A stretch of 64,000 nt of DNA, from positions 1,116,001 through 1,180,000 of the forward strand of contig NZ_CP011131.1 of NCBI RefSeq assembly GCF_001442805.1. The letters are read 5' to 3'. Source of the DNA: Lysobacter gummosus. Lineage in GTDB: Bacteria; Pseudomonadota; Gammaproteobacteria; Xanthomonadales; Xanthomonadaceae. The notes under the pieces are model-generated. The model was not told where the DNA came from, searched no databases, and was given only the letters and a program-made list of their open reading frames with translations. The position numbers were made by a program, and so were the translations under genes. Each line of letters opens with the position of its first letter. Within the stretch, counting starts at the first letter, position 1. This document shows positions 35,078 through 43,933 of the stretch, one piece after another.

Positions 35078-35410
35078 TCAGCGCGCCGAGGTCGAGCGGT
35101 GTTCGATCGTCGTCGCATCGACGACGCGGAACTCGCCTTCGACCACTTCCGGACGATGCTTGGCGCGCGCGGCCATCGGCTTGCCGCGGCGCTGCCACAG
35201 CTTGTAGGCCAGGCCCACGGCGATCATCGCCGCGCCGATGAAGACGCTGAAGAACACCAGCAACACCAGCAGTCCCAGCCCGACCAGGCCGAGCACGAAA
35301 CGCAGGAGGCGGTGGCGCGGCTTGCGCGGCTCGAAAGCGTTGCGCACGCGCGACTGGAACGCATTCCATTGCGGTCGGTGATCGGCAAATCGGAAGGTCT
35401 GAGCAAACAT
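35078..35410 (-). CDS. Small membrane protein, operon partner of the FAH gene
   Basis: A 110-residue protein. A basic N-terminal region (about 1-34) leads into a long hydrophobic stretch (LLRFVLGLVGLGLLVLLVFF and on to about residue 69) that can hold one or two helices. A polar tail ends RHRSTSAR-like. I recognise no domain. It overlaps neither neighbour but sits 4 bases before the FAH gene and is surely co-transcribed with it. Divergent from the Rieske gene, 38 bases away. Confidence 0.75.
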   Translation of the reverse strand: MFAQTFRFADHRPQWNAFQSRVRNAFEPRKPRHRLLRFVLGLVGLGLLVLLVFFSVFIGAAMIAVGLAYKLWQRRGKPMAARAKHRPEVVEGEFRVVDATTIEHRSTSAR

Positions 35411-35448
35411 TTCAGGTGTCGTGAGACAATAGGGCCTGAGCCGGACAC

Positions 35449-35847
35449 ATGAGTATCGTTCCAGGCATGAGCGAGGGTGTGAGAACTTCGTTAAATCATC
35501 CCGGCGGCGGCGAGGCGGGCGGTCATGCCTTGATCGAGCTGCAACGCCTGGCCGACGGCGCCTTCGCCGAGGTCGAAGCGACCATCGACGGCGACGCCGA
35601 ATCGCTGTTGCTTTACCGCGACGGCGACGCCGTGCGCGCCTGGCTCAACATCTGCCCGCACGCCGGACGCCGATTAGATTGGGCCCCGGGCCAGTTTCTC
35701 AAGAGCAAGGACGGGCTGCTGGTGTGCGCGGCGCACGGCGCCAGTTTCGAGCTGAGCGGCGGCGAATGCGTCGCCGGGCCGTGCCGCGGCGAATCGCTGC
35801 GCGCGATCGCGGTGAGTGTGCGCGATGGGGCGGTTTGGCTGGGTTGA
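35449..35847 (+). CDS. Rieske [2Fe-2S] ferredoxin-like protein
   Basis: A 132-residue soluble electron-transfer protein. The cluster ligands are C69 and H71 in NICPHAGRR and C93 and H96 in LVCAAHGASF. The spacing fits small Rieske proteins of the NirD/ferredoxin type; the first motif is C-P-H, as in bacterial ferredoxin components. No oxygenase partner lies nearby. The ATG at 35449 and the one at 35467 are both possible and neither has a strong ribosome site. Partner unknown. Confidence 0.85.
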   Translation: MSIVPGMSEGVRTSLNHPGGGEAGGHALIELQRLADGAFAEVEATIDGDAESLLLYRDGDAVRAWLNICPHAGRRLDWAPGQFLKSKDGLLVCAAHGASFELSGGECVAGPCRGESLRAIAVSVRDGAVWLG

Positions 35848-35983
35848 GGCGATCCGGCGGGAAGGGTGGTCGCGTGTTGCAGAAGCGGTGCGAGTGGCGA
35901 TCGCGCGAACCGGATGCATTGAAGAAAGCGCGGGAAGATCCGTTATTTCTGCGGGAAGCGTCTTGGGTGTTGCTTCTGCGACA

Positions 35984-37831
35984 TTACTTGCCCCAGAACA
36001 GGATGTTGACCATCAACACCGTCACCACCGTATAGATCAACGACAACGGCCCGCCGATTCTCCACAGCTCCTTGCCGCTGTAGCCCGCGGGCCCTGTGAT
36101 CATCGAGATCACCGGGTTCGAGGCGGTCATGAAATTGTTCGACGCCGACAAGGCCACGATCAGCGCGAACGCGGTCGGATTGCCGCCGGCCGCCAGCGCC
36201 AGATTGACCGCCAGCGGCACCACCACGATGGTCGCGCCGACGTGGCTGATCACGAGGGAAAACGCGGTGGTCAGCAGCCCGACGAATATTTCCAGCAGCC
36301 ACACCGGCGTCCCGCGCGGCAGCCGCTCGATGGTGTGGCCGGCGATCCACGCCGCCGCGCCGCTGGAATCCATCGCCCAGCCCAGCGGGATCAGGCAGGC
36401 CATCAGGAACACGGTCTTCCAGTTGATCGCCGAATAGGCTTCGTCGATGTTGATCACCCCGGCGATCAGCATGCCGGCGACGCCGGTCATCAGCGCGATC
36501 GACACCGGCAGGCGCGAGGACAGCGCCAGCAGCATCGCCACGGCGAAGATGGTCAGCGCGATCTTGAGCTTGTGCGGGCGCTGCTCGCCCTTGGGATAAT
36601 CGGTGACCACGACCAGATCCTTGCTCGCCGCGGCGCTGGCCAGGTCGGTCCAGATGCTGTGGAACACCAGCATGTCGCCGGCGCGCATCGGAACGCTGCG
36701 CACGTTCTCGCGCAGCACGCTCTTGTCGCGGTTGATCGCCAGCAGGCTCAGGCCCGATTGCTTGCGCAGGTGCAGGTCGCCGGCGGTCTTGCCGATGTAG
36801 GCCGAGGTCGCCGGCACCACCGCTTCGGAAATACCGGCGCGGCTGGGATTGAACAGGTCGGCGAAGTTGCGCAGCCGCGAAGACAAACGCAGGAAATGGT
36901 TCTGGGCGAAATCCGACACCTGCTGCTTCGGCCCCATCGCGCCGAGCACGCTGCCGACCCATATGCGGGTGTCGGCCGGCGGCGCCAGGCGCGAGTCGTT
37001 GTCGCTCTTGAGCGCCAGCAGCAGCGGCGCGCCGCGCAGCGTTTCCGCCTCGCCCAGCGACATGCCGACCAAGGGGCTGTCGGCGGTGACGGTGAGTTCG
37101 TAAACGTCGCCGTCGATGCCGTAGGCCTTGGCGAAATAACTCTGCGTGCGCGCCGGCGTGGCGCCCTTGTCGGAGTCGTCCTTAAGCAGTTTGTCGCCGA
37201 AGAAATGGAAATACGCCAGCGACGCGGCGAGCAGGGCCACGCCGATCGGCAGCGGCGCGAACATCTTCAACGGCTCGATGGTCGCCGCGCCCGAGGGCAG
37301 GTTGCTGTTGGCGTTGAGCAGCAAGTCGTTGAGCAGGATCAACGGCGAGTTGCCGACCATGGTCAGCGCGCCGCCCATGACGATGGCCGCGGCGATCGGC
37401 AGCAGCAGGCGCGGCAGCGACAAGCCGGTGCGCGAGGACAGGCGCGCGGCGACCGGCATGTACAGCGCCATCACCGACGGGTTCTGCATGAAGGAGGAAT
37501 TCAGCCCGGCCACCGCGGTGGTCAGCAGCAGCAATCGCTGCTCGATGCCGTGCGCGCGCCGCAGCAGCCAGGCGGCCAGGCGGTTGAGCGCGCCGGTGCG
37601 GTCCAGGCCGGCGCCGAGGATCATCGTGGCGATGATGCTGATGACCGCGTTACCGGAGAAGCCGTTGAACAGTTCGTCGGGTTCGACCAGGCCCGACAGG
37701 CCCAGCAGCACCAGCACCACCAGGGCGACGACGTCGGCGCGGATGCGCTCGAACAGGAACATCGCCATCGTGAACACCACCAGCCCGAGAACGAGCTTCA
37801 TGTCGGTGGTTAGCGCGAGGGCGGTGTCCAT
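35984..37831 (-). CDS. SLC13/DASS-family anion permease with two TrkA_C domains
   Basis: A 615-residue membrane transporter. About five helices come first (MKLVLGLVVFTMAMFLFERI and on), with the SLC13-like SFMQNPSVMALYMPV loop. Two cytoplasmic TrkA_C (RCK_C) modules follow at about 225-305 and 315-400 (YELTVTADSPLVGMSLGEAE and ATSAYIGKTAGDLHLRKQSG). The second helix block has SASNNFMTASNPVISMITGP. The family moves dicarboxylates, sulfate or similar anions with sodium. The TrkA_C pair points to ligand control and to the sulfate/thiosulfate-permease-like branch. Substrate unproven. Confidence 0.9.
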   Translation of the reverse strand: MDTALALTTDMKLVLGLVVFTMAMFLFERIRADVVALVVLVLLGLSGLVEPDELFNGFSGNAVISIIATMILGAGLDRTGALNRLAAWLLRRAHGIEQRLLLLTTAVAGLNSSFMQNPSVMALYMPVAARLSSRTGLSLPRLLLPIAAAIVMGGALTMVGNSPLILLNDLLLNANSNLPSGAATIEPLKMFAPLPIGVALLAASLAYFHFFGDKLLKDDSDKGATPARTQSYFAKAYGIDGDVYELTVTADSPLVGMSLGEAETLRGAPLLLALKSDNDSRLAPPADTRIWVGSVLGAMGPKQQVSDFAQNHFLRLSSRLRNFADLFNPSRAGISEAVVPATSAYIGKTAGDLHLRKQSGLSLLAINRDKSVLRENVRSVPMRAGDMLVFHSIWTDLASAAASKDLVVVTDYPKGEQRPHKLKIALTIFAVAMLLALSSRLPVSIALMTGVAGMLIAGVINIDEAYSAINWKTVFLMACLIPLGWAMDSSGAAAWIAGHTIERLPRGTPVWLLEIFVGLLTTAFSLVISHVGATIVVVPLAVNLALAAGGNPTAFALIVALSASNNFMTASNPVISMITGPAGYSGKELWRIGGPLSLIYTVVTVLMVNILFWGK

Positions 37832-37966
37832 CAGGGCCGGGATTGGGGATGCGGGATTGGGGATTGGGAAGAGCGCGAGCGCAGCGACACGTCACTACCG
37901 GAGTTGGCGTCGACAATGCTTGGCGAATGTCCGATGGCTCGCATCCGAATCCCGAATCTCGAATCC

Positions 37967-38707
37967 CTAATCCCGGCTCTTGTCGTACAACAAATCCCAC
38001 ACGCCGTGGCCGAGCTTCTGGCCGCGGGTCTCGAAATGGGTCTGCGGGCGCCAATCTGGACGCGGCACGCTGCCGCGCGGACCGGCGCGGTTGGCGAGCC
38101 CCCCGGTTGCGTCCAGGACGTCCCACATCTGCTCGGCATAGTCCTGCCAATCGGTGGCAAGGTGCAAGCGACCATTTTGCGCGAGCTTGCGCACCAGCAG
38201 ATCGGCGAACGCGGGCTGGACCAGGCGGCGCTTGTTATGGCGCTTCTTGTGCCACGGGTCGGGGAAATAGATCCGGACCTCGTCCAGCGAGCCGTCGGCG
38301 ACTTCGTTGTTGAGCACTTCCACCGCGTCGTGGTGGTACAGCCGCACGTGGTCGCTGCCGTCCTCGGCCAGCGCGTTGAGCAGGCGGCCGACGCCGGGGG
38401 CGTGGACTTCGATGCCGATCAGGTCGCGGTCTTTGTCGTGCTGGGCGGCGAAGCGCAGCGCTTCGCCGTTGCCGAAACCGATTTCCAGCACGCGTTTGGC
38501 GCTGCGGCCGAAGATCGCGTCGTAATCGCGGACGCTGCCTTGATAGTCGATGCCGAAGCGCGGCCACAGTTCGTCGAACGCGCGCTGCTGGGCCGGGGTG
38601 AAGCGGCCCTGGCGCAGCACGAAGCTGCGCACCTGGCGGCGGCCTTCCTCGACCGTGAACGGCTTGGGCGGAGTCTTGGCGCCATCGCTGGTAAACGGAT
38701 CGGTCAT
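37967..38707 (-). CDS. trmB: tRNA (guanine-N7-)-methyltransferase
   Basis: Methylates G46 in the variable loop of tRNAs using S-adenosylmethionine. It has 246 residues. The cofactor site is [17 protein letters not shown], and the family signature is [18 protein letters not shown]. The conserved YLHLATDW-type block appears as [17 protein letters not shown] single base separates its start from the thiG stop, so it is in one transcript with thiG, as in Xanthomonas. Confidence 0.95.
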   Translation of the reverse strand: MTDPFTSDGAKTPPKPFTVEEGRRQVRSFVLRQGRFTPAQQRAFDELWPRFGIDYQGSVRDYDAIFGRSAKRVLEIGFGNGEALRFAAQHDKDRDLIGIEVHAPGVGRLLNALAEDGSDHVRLYHHDAVEVLNNEVADGSLDEVRIYFPDPWHKKRHNKRRLVQPAFADLLVRKLAQNGRLHLATDWQDYAEQMWDVLDATGGLANRAGPRGSVPRPDWRPQTHFETRGQKLGHGVWDLLYDKSRD

Positions 38708-38708
38708 A

Positions 38709-39503
38709 TCAGCCGATCAACCCGTCCACGGGCGAAGACGCACTGGCGTAGCGCTTGCGCGGAATGCGCCCGGCCTTGAACGCGGCGCGGCCGGCTTCGA
38801 TCGCCAGCTTCATCGCGTGCGCCATCAGGATCGGGTCGCGCGCGCCGGCGATGGCGGTGTTCATCAGCACGCCGTCGCAGCCCAGTTCCATCGCGATCGC
38901 CGCATCCGAGGCGGTGCCGACGCCGGCATCGACCAGGATCGGCACCCTGGCGTTTTCGATGATTTCCAGCAGGTTGTACCTGTTCTGCACGCCCAGGCCC
39001 GAGCCGATCGGCGCGGCCAGCGGCATCACCGCGACGCAGCCGATTTCTTCCAGGCGCTTGGCCAGGATCGGGTCGTCGGAGGTGTAGACCATCACGTCGA
39101 AGCCGTCCTTGACCAGGATTTCGGCCGCGGCCAGGGTCTGGACCACGTCGGGGAACAAGGTGCGCTGGTCGCCCAGCACTTCCAGCTTGACCAGCTTGTG
39201 GCCGTCGAGCAGTTCGCGCGCCAGCCGGCAGGTGCGCACCGCGTCGTCGGCGGTGTAGCAGCCGGCGGTGTTGGGCAGGATGGTGTAGCGGTCCGGCGGC
39301 AGCACGTCGAGCAGGTTGGGCTCGCCCGGGTTCTGGCCGATATTGGTGCGGCGGATCGCCACGGTGACGATTTGCGCCCCGGCGGCCTCGGTGGCCAGGC
39401 GGGTTTCGGTCAAGTCCTTGAACTTGCCGGTGCCGGTCAACAGGCGGGAGCGATAGGTCGTGCCGGCGATGACCAGCGGGTCGGAAAAGGCGGTATCAGT
39501 CAT
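38709..39503 (-). CDS. thiG: Thiazole synthase
   Basis: Makes the thiazole phosphate of vitamin B1 from deoxyxylulose phosphate, dehydroglycine and ThiS thiocarboxylate. It has 264 residues. The Schiff-base lysine is K106 in [11 protein letters not shown]. Other markers are [27 protein letters not shown], and the phosphate-binding [19 protein letters not shown] and [12 protein letters not shown]. The start at 39503 begins the conserved region; the longer open frame is the cassette promoter region read backwards. Its sulfur carrier thiS lies 6.2 kb away in the same orientation, separated by three opposite-strand genes. Confidence 0.95.
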   Translation of the reverse strand: MTDTAFSDPLVIAGTTYRSRLLTGTGKFKDLTETRLATEAAGAQIVTVAIRRTNIGQNPGEPNLLDVLPPDRYTILPNTAGCYTADDAVRTCRLARELLDGHKLVKLEVLGDQRTLFPDVVQTLAAAEILVKDGFDVMVYTSDDPILAKRLEEIGCVAVMPLAAPIGSGLGVQNRYNLLEIIENARVPILVDAGVGTASDAAIAMELGCDGVLMNTAIAGARDPILMAHAMKLAIEAGRAAFKAGRIPRKRYASASSPVDGLIG

Positions 39504-39697
39504 CGCGCAATTATGGCCGATCGGTACTGAACATGTCGGGGCGCGCGGGTGCCGTTTGCGGCGATTCGGGGCGCGGGCGGCGATCCGGCGGGCGGTCGGG
39601 CCGCCGGCCGGAGGATTCACGATCGTCCCGCCCGAACCCCAACTCGACCGCGGAAGCAAGCCGGTCCCGATCAGGCCCGATTGCGATTCTTCGGCCA

Positions 39698-39715
39698 CTG
39701 TCACGAATCTTTAAG
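39698..39715 (+). promoter_or_regulatory. Candidate PhoB box upstream of the receptor cassette
   Basis: CTGTCACGAATCTTTAAG compares with the Pho-box consensus CTGTCAT-AAAT-CTGTCAT. The first half matches 6 of 7, the AT spacer 3 of 4, and the second half 4 of 7. It lies 97 bases before the receptor ATG, on the correct strand and at a suitable distance. It is the only one I noticed. It would place the cassette under phosphate starvation control. Confidence 0.4.
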
Positions 39716-39811
39716 CGGCAACGTTCAGCATTCGAATCGGCTGCCGGGCGCCATGCACGGCTTCGGACGGAACCGACGGCAGCGCCCCCTTTCCTTCCGA
39801 ATGCCGACGCC

Positions 39812-42445
39812 ATGCCTTCTTCCTACCGCCAGCTCAGCCGGGCGATCCGTATCGCCTTGGCCGCCAGCCTGCTCGCCGCCGCCCAGGCCCACGCCCAGGA
39901 CGCCACGCCCGCCGCCGCCCAGACCGGGCAGAACGCTTCCGCCGCTCCCGTCGCCGCTGGCGACCCCACCGCAGCGTCCGCGATGGCGTCTGAAGCCGCG
40001 ACAGCGGGCAGGGCGGTTGACCTGGACAAAGTCGTCGTCACCGGCCGCTCCGGCACCCGCCAGCGCAGCAAGGCCGAGACCAGCTACTCGATCACCGCCA
40101 TCGACGAAGACCGTCTGCGCATGCAGGCGCCGACTTCGGTCACCGAGGCCCTGAAGTCGGTGCCCGGCTTCTGGGTGGAGGCCACCGGCGGCGAGGCCAG
40201 CGGCAACATCCGCGCGCGCGGCATCCCGGTGGACGGGTTCGGTTCGGTGACCCTGCTCGAAGACGGCATCCCGGTGCAGCACGATCCGGCGCTGGGTTAC
40301 CTCAACGGCGACCAGGCCTTCCGCCTGGACGAAACCATCGAACGCATCGAAGTGGTGCGCGGCGGCCCGGCCTCGGTGTTCTATTCCAACGCCCCGGCCG
40401 GCGCGATCAACTTCATCCCGCGCGTGGTCGGCGACACCGCCGAGGGCGCGGCCAAGATCACCTGGGGCGATTACGGCCTGGCCCGCTACGACCTGTTCTT
40501 CGGCACGCCGATCGGCGGCGGCTGGAAACTGGGCCTGGGCGGCTTCTATCGCAGCGACGACGGCATCCGCGATCCGGGCTATCCGGCCAACGACGGCGGC
40601 CAGTACCGGATCAATCTGTCGCGCGCGTTCGAGCACGGCAATCTGAGCTTCGACTACAAGCGCGTGGACGATCGCGTCGCCCTGTACCTGGGCGTGCCGA
40701 TGCGCACCTATGCCGACGGCAAGATCCGCGGCGTGCCCGGCTTCGACGACAACCACGGCACCCTGGCCGGCCCGGAAACCCGGCGCGTGCCGATGATCCA
40801 GGGCGACGGCAGCCTGTACGACTTCGACAACGCGCTGGGCACGCAAGTGAAGCGCGACCAGTACAGCGTCAAGTTCGATTACGAATTCGGCGGCGGTTTC
40901 AAACTCGCGCAGGCATTGCGCTACAGCAAGACCGAAACTCAGCGTAACGGCGTGTTCCCGCTGACTTTGCAAAGCGGCGACAAGTTCTTCGCCGATGCCG
41001 CGGTCAAGAAGCTGATCGCCTCCGTGCCCGGCGCGGTCGGTGGGCAATTGCGTTATGTCGATGCGCCCGATCAGGTGTTCGGACCGAACCAGAACGGCAA
41101 CGGCCTGATGACCATCGGCGGCCTGCGCGGGGTCACCATGCCGGTCAACGAGCTGATCAGCGACACGCGCCTGATGCGCCGATTCGATTTCGGCGGGCAG
41201 AGCCACGATGTCACCGTCGGCTATTACTTCGCCCGCTTCGATCAGGACTTCGATCGTTATTCTTCCAACGTGCTGACCGACGTGCGCGACAACGCGCGCC
41301 TGTTGAATCTGGTCGCGGTGAATGCCGCAGGGCAGCCGTTGAAAACGCTGACCGACAACGGCGTGTATCGCTACGGCTACGAGTGGGAAAACGCCAGCGG
41401 CCGCTCCACCACCCAGGCGGTGTACGTCTCCGACGAGTGGCAGGTGACCGACAAGCTGCGCATCGACGCCGGCGCGCGCTGGGAGCAGGTGCACACGCAA
41501 GGTTGGACCGAGATCCGCAAGCAGGTGAACCTGGGCACGCCGGCGACCTCGGCGATCCTCACCGGCTCGGGCGTGTTCGTCGATTACGACGAGAAGTTCG
41601 ACAAGATCGGCTGGACCGTCGGCGCCAACTGGCAGTTCGATCCGCATCAGGGCGTGTTCGCGCGCTGGACGCCGGCGTTCCGCCTGCCGAGCCTGTCGAG
41701 CTACATCACCAAGTTCTCCAACTGCGACGTCGCCAAGCTGCAGGCCTGCTTGAACGATCCGAACGCGCGCCCGATCACCCAGACCATGGACCTGGGCGAG
41801 GTCGGCTACAAGTTCAGCAACGAAAGCTTCGACCTGTTCGCGACGCTGTTCTACACCAAGTACGACAACGTCGGCTTCAGCAACTACGTGTTCAATCTCG
41901 GCAACGGCGCTTCGACCGTGCAGCAGGGCTTCGCCGACACCAAGACCACAGGCCTGGAGCTGGAAGGTTATTGGACGCCGACGCGCTGGTTCGACCTGCA
42001 ACTCACCGCGACGGTGCAGGACCCCAAGTACAAGGGCCTGCGCTATACCGAACTGGTCAACGGCGCGCCGGTGCTGCGCGATTTCGTCGATAACCAGTTG
42101 ATCCGGGTGCCGAAGAACAGCTTCCGCGTGGTGCCGGGCCTGAATCTGCTCGACGACCGCCTGCGCCTGCAGGTGGCCTACGAATACCAGGGCGAGCGCT
42201 TCGTGGACACCGCCAACTCGGTCAAGCTGCCCTCGTATCACGTCATCAACGCCAGCGCGCGCTACGAGTTCGTGCCGGGGCTGACCTTGTTCCTGTACGC
42301 CGACAACCTGACCAATTCGCGCGGCCTGACCGAAGGCAATCCGCGCGCTGGCGAACTGCAGAGCGCCGACGCCGGCAACAACACCTTCATCGCCCGGCCC
42401 TTGCTCGGACGCGCCTTCCGCGCCGCGCTGATGTACCGGTTCTGA
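39812..42445 (+). CDS. TonB-dependent receptor of the putative phosphate-scavenging cassette
   Basis: An outer-membrane receptor of 877 residues. The ATG at 39812 opens a signal peptide (AIRIALAASLLAAAQAHAQD), then an Ala-rich linker and a TonB box (VDLDKVVVTG). The plug carries SYSITAIDEDRLRMQAPTSV, RARGIPVDGFGSVTLLEDG, ERIEVVRGGPASVFYSNAPA and GAINFIPR. The barrel ends MYRF. No SusD-like partner is present, as expected in Proteobacteria. It differs from the siderophore receptor at 580 in plug motifs and is followed after 35 bases by a secreted phospholipase C gene. Ligand is inferred from neighbours: a phospholipid-derived or phosphorylated compound. Confidence 0.92.
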   Translation: MPSSYRQLSRAIRIALAASLLAAAQAHAQDATPAAAQTGQNASAAPVAAGDPTAASAMASEAATAGRAVDLDKVVVTGRSGTRQRSKAETSYSITAIDEDRLRMQAPTSVTEALKSVPGFWVEATGGEASGNIRARGIPVDGFGSVTLLEDGIPVQHDPALGYLNGDQAFRLDETIERIEVVRGGPASVFYSNAPAGAINFIPRVVGDTAEGAAKITWGDYGLARYDLFFGTPIGGGWKLGLGGFYRSDDGIRDPGYPANDGGQYRINLSRAFEHGNLSFDYKRVDDRVALYLGVPMRTYADGKIRGVPGFDDNHGTLAGPETRRVPMIQGDGSLYDFDNALGTQVKRDQYSVKFDYEFGGGFKLAQALRYSKTETQRNGVFPLTLQSGDKFFADAAVKKLIASVPGAVGGQLRYVDAPDQVFGPNQNGNGLMTIGGLRGVTMPVNELISDTRLMRRFDFGGQSHDVTVGYYFARFDQDFDRYSSNVLTDVRDNARLLNLVAVNAAGQPLKTLTDNGVYRYGYEWENASGRSTTQAVYVSDEWQVTDKLRIDAGARWEQVHTQGWTEIRKQVNLGTPATSAILTGSGVFVDYDEKFDKIGWTVGANWQFDPHQGVFARWTPAFRLPSLSSYITKFSNCDVAKLQACLNDPNARPITQTMDLGEVGYKFSNESFDLFATLFYTKYDNVGFSNYVFNLGNGASTVQQGFADTKTTGLELEGYWTPTRWFDLQLTATVQDPKYKGLRYTELVNGAPVLRDFVDNQLIRVPKNSFRVVPGLNLLDDRLRLQVAYEYQGERFVDTANSVKLPSYHVINASARYEFVPGLTLFLYADNLTNSRGLTEGNPRAGELQSADAGNNTFIARPLLGRAFRAALMYRF

Positions 42446-42480
42446 GCGTATCGTTGCCTGCTTTGCTGCGGAGTCCGGGT

Positions 42481-43698
42481 ATGAAACGTGCGGGTTTGCC
42501 GAGTGTGTTGTCTGCGGCCGTGTTGGCTTGCGGCTTGATCGCCGCCGGCGCGGCCGGTGCGCAGGCGGCCGATGCGCCATGCAAGCTCGATGCGCCCGAC
42601 GCCGCCCAGGCCGGTCCGGATTGCGCGGCGGCGTGGATGGATCGCAATCTGCATCTCAACGACTTGCAGGCGATCGGCACGCATAACAGTTACAAGCTGG
42701 CGATCCCGGCCGAGGAACTGGCCGCGCACCGCGCCCGCGACGCCGCCGGCGCGGATTCGCTCGACTACGCGCACGAGCCGCTGCATCAGCAACTCGAACT
42801 CGGCGCGCGGGTGCTGGAGCTGGACGTGTACTACGACCCGAAGGGTGGCCGTTACGCGCATCCGCCCGGCGCCTTGCGCCGCGGCTACGGCGAGGCGGGA
42901 CCGTGGCCGGCGCCGGTGGCGGCGCAGATGGCGCAGCCGGGGTTCAAGGTCATGCATCTGGCCGATATCGACTTTCGCAGCCAGTGCATGGCCTTCGTCC
43001 AGTGCCTGCGGCAGATCCGCGCGTGGTCGCAGAACCATCGCGAGCATGCGCCGATCCTGATCCTGATCAACGCCAAGGACGGCAAGAGCGGCCCGGGCGC
43101 GATCGCGCCGCTCGCATTCGACGGCAAAGCCTTCGACGCGCTCGACGCCGAGATCCGCTCGGTGTTCGCGGCCGACGAATTGATCGTGCCGGACACGGTG
43201 CGCGGGCAGGCGAAGACCTTGCGCGAGGCGGTGATCGCCGGCGGTTGGCCGAGCATCGGCCAGTCGCGCGGCAAGATGGTGTTCGCGCTCGACGAAGACG
43301 CGCGCAAGGTCGGCTTATACCGCGGCGCGCGGCGTTCGCTGGAAGGCCGGGCGATGTTCGTCAATGGCGACGAGAACGCGGCCGATGCGGCGTATCTGAC
43401 CCTCAACGATCCGATCGCGCAGGGCGAGCGCATCGCCCGCGCGGTCAAGGCCGGATTCCTGGTGCGCACCCGCGCCGACGCCGACACGGTCGAGGCGCGA
43501 CACAACGATTCGCGCCGGCGCGAAGCGGCGTTCGCCAGCGGCGCGCAGTACATCTCCACCGATTATCTCAAGCCGGACCTGCGCTTCAGCCGCTATCGGG
43601 TGACGTTCCCGCGCAGCGAAGTGGTGCGGTGCAATCCGCTGCGGGCGATGGAGCGGTGCGGGCAGCGGCCGATCGAGGCGGCGGAGAAGCACGATTGA
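42481..43698 (+). CDS. Secreted Ca2+-dependent phosphoinositide phospholipase C
   Basis: A 405-residue exported phosphodiesterase of the PI-PLC-like TIM-barrel superfamily. After a signal peptide (VLACGLIAAGAAGAQA) the catalytic barrel begins with LQAIGTHNSYKLAIP, giving H68 and N69. VLELDVYYDPKGG follows with metal ligands E113 and D115, and KVMHLADIDFRSQC gives the second histidine, H159. This set fits the calcium-dependent PI-PLC-C1 family. It would cleave phosphoinositides or similar diesters outside the cell or in the periplasm. It starts 35 bases after the receptor stop, so the two are co-transcribed. Confidence 0.88.
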   Translation: MKRAGLPSVLSAAVLACGLIAAGAAGAQAADAPCKLDAPDAAQAGPDCAAAWMDRNLHLNDLQAIGTHNSYKLAIPAEELAAHRARDAAGADSLDYAHEPLHQQLELGARVLELDVYYDPKGGRYAHPPGALRRGYGEAGPWPAPVAAQMAQPGFKVMHLADIDFRSQCMAFVQCLRQIRAWSQNHREHAPILILINAKDGKSGPGAIAPLAFDGKAFDALDAEIRSVFAADELIVPDTVRGQAKTLREAVIAGGWPSIGQSRGKMVFALDEDARKVGLYRGARRSLEGRAMFVNGDENAADAAYLTLNDPIAQGERIARAVKAGFLVRTRADADTVEARHNDSRRREAAFASGAQYISTDYLKPDLRFSRYRVTFPRSEVVRCNPLRAMERCGQRPIEAAEKHD

Positions 43699-43745
43699 GC
43701 GGTGTTTTGCTATCCATGGCTTTACCGACACCGACACCCGCAGGC

Positions 43746-43933
43746 CGTCATCCCCGCGAAGGCGGGGATCCAGGGTTTTACCGAGGTAAGCACATGAAGT
43801 CCGACGCCTTTGCTTTTGCCCGTCATCCCCGTGTTTTTGCCCGTCATTCCCGCGAAGGCGGGAATCCAGTGCCTTTCGTGCGAGAACGCCTGAAGTCGCT
43901 GGATTCCCGCCTTCGCGGGAATGACGAGCAAAA
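43746..43933. repeat. CGTCATTCCCGCG-family repeats at the start of the PHP gene
   Basis: A half copy at 43746-43774 (CGTCATCCCCGCGAAGGCGG and on) and a full copy at 43842-43933 (left arm CGTCATTCCCGCGAAGGCGG, right arm ending GGGAATGACGAGCAAAA). Both arms have GAAGGC centres instead of GAACGC, a subtype also recalled in other Xanthomonadaceae. The full copy lies inside the open frame of the PHP gene. Confidence 0.9.
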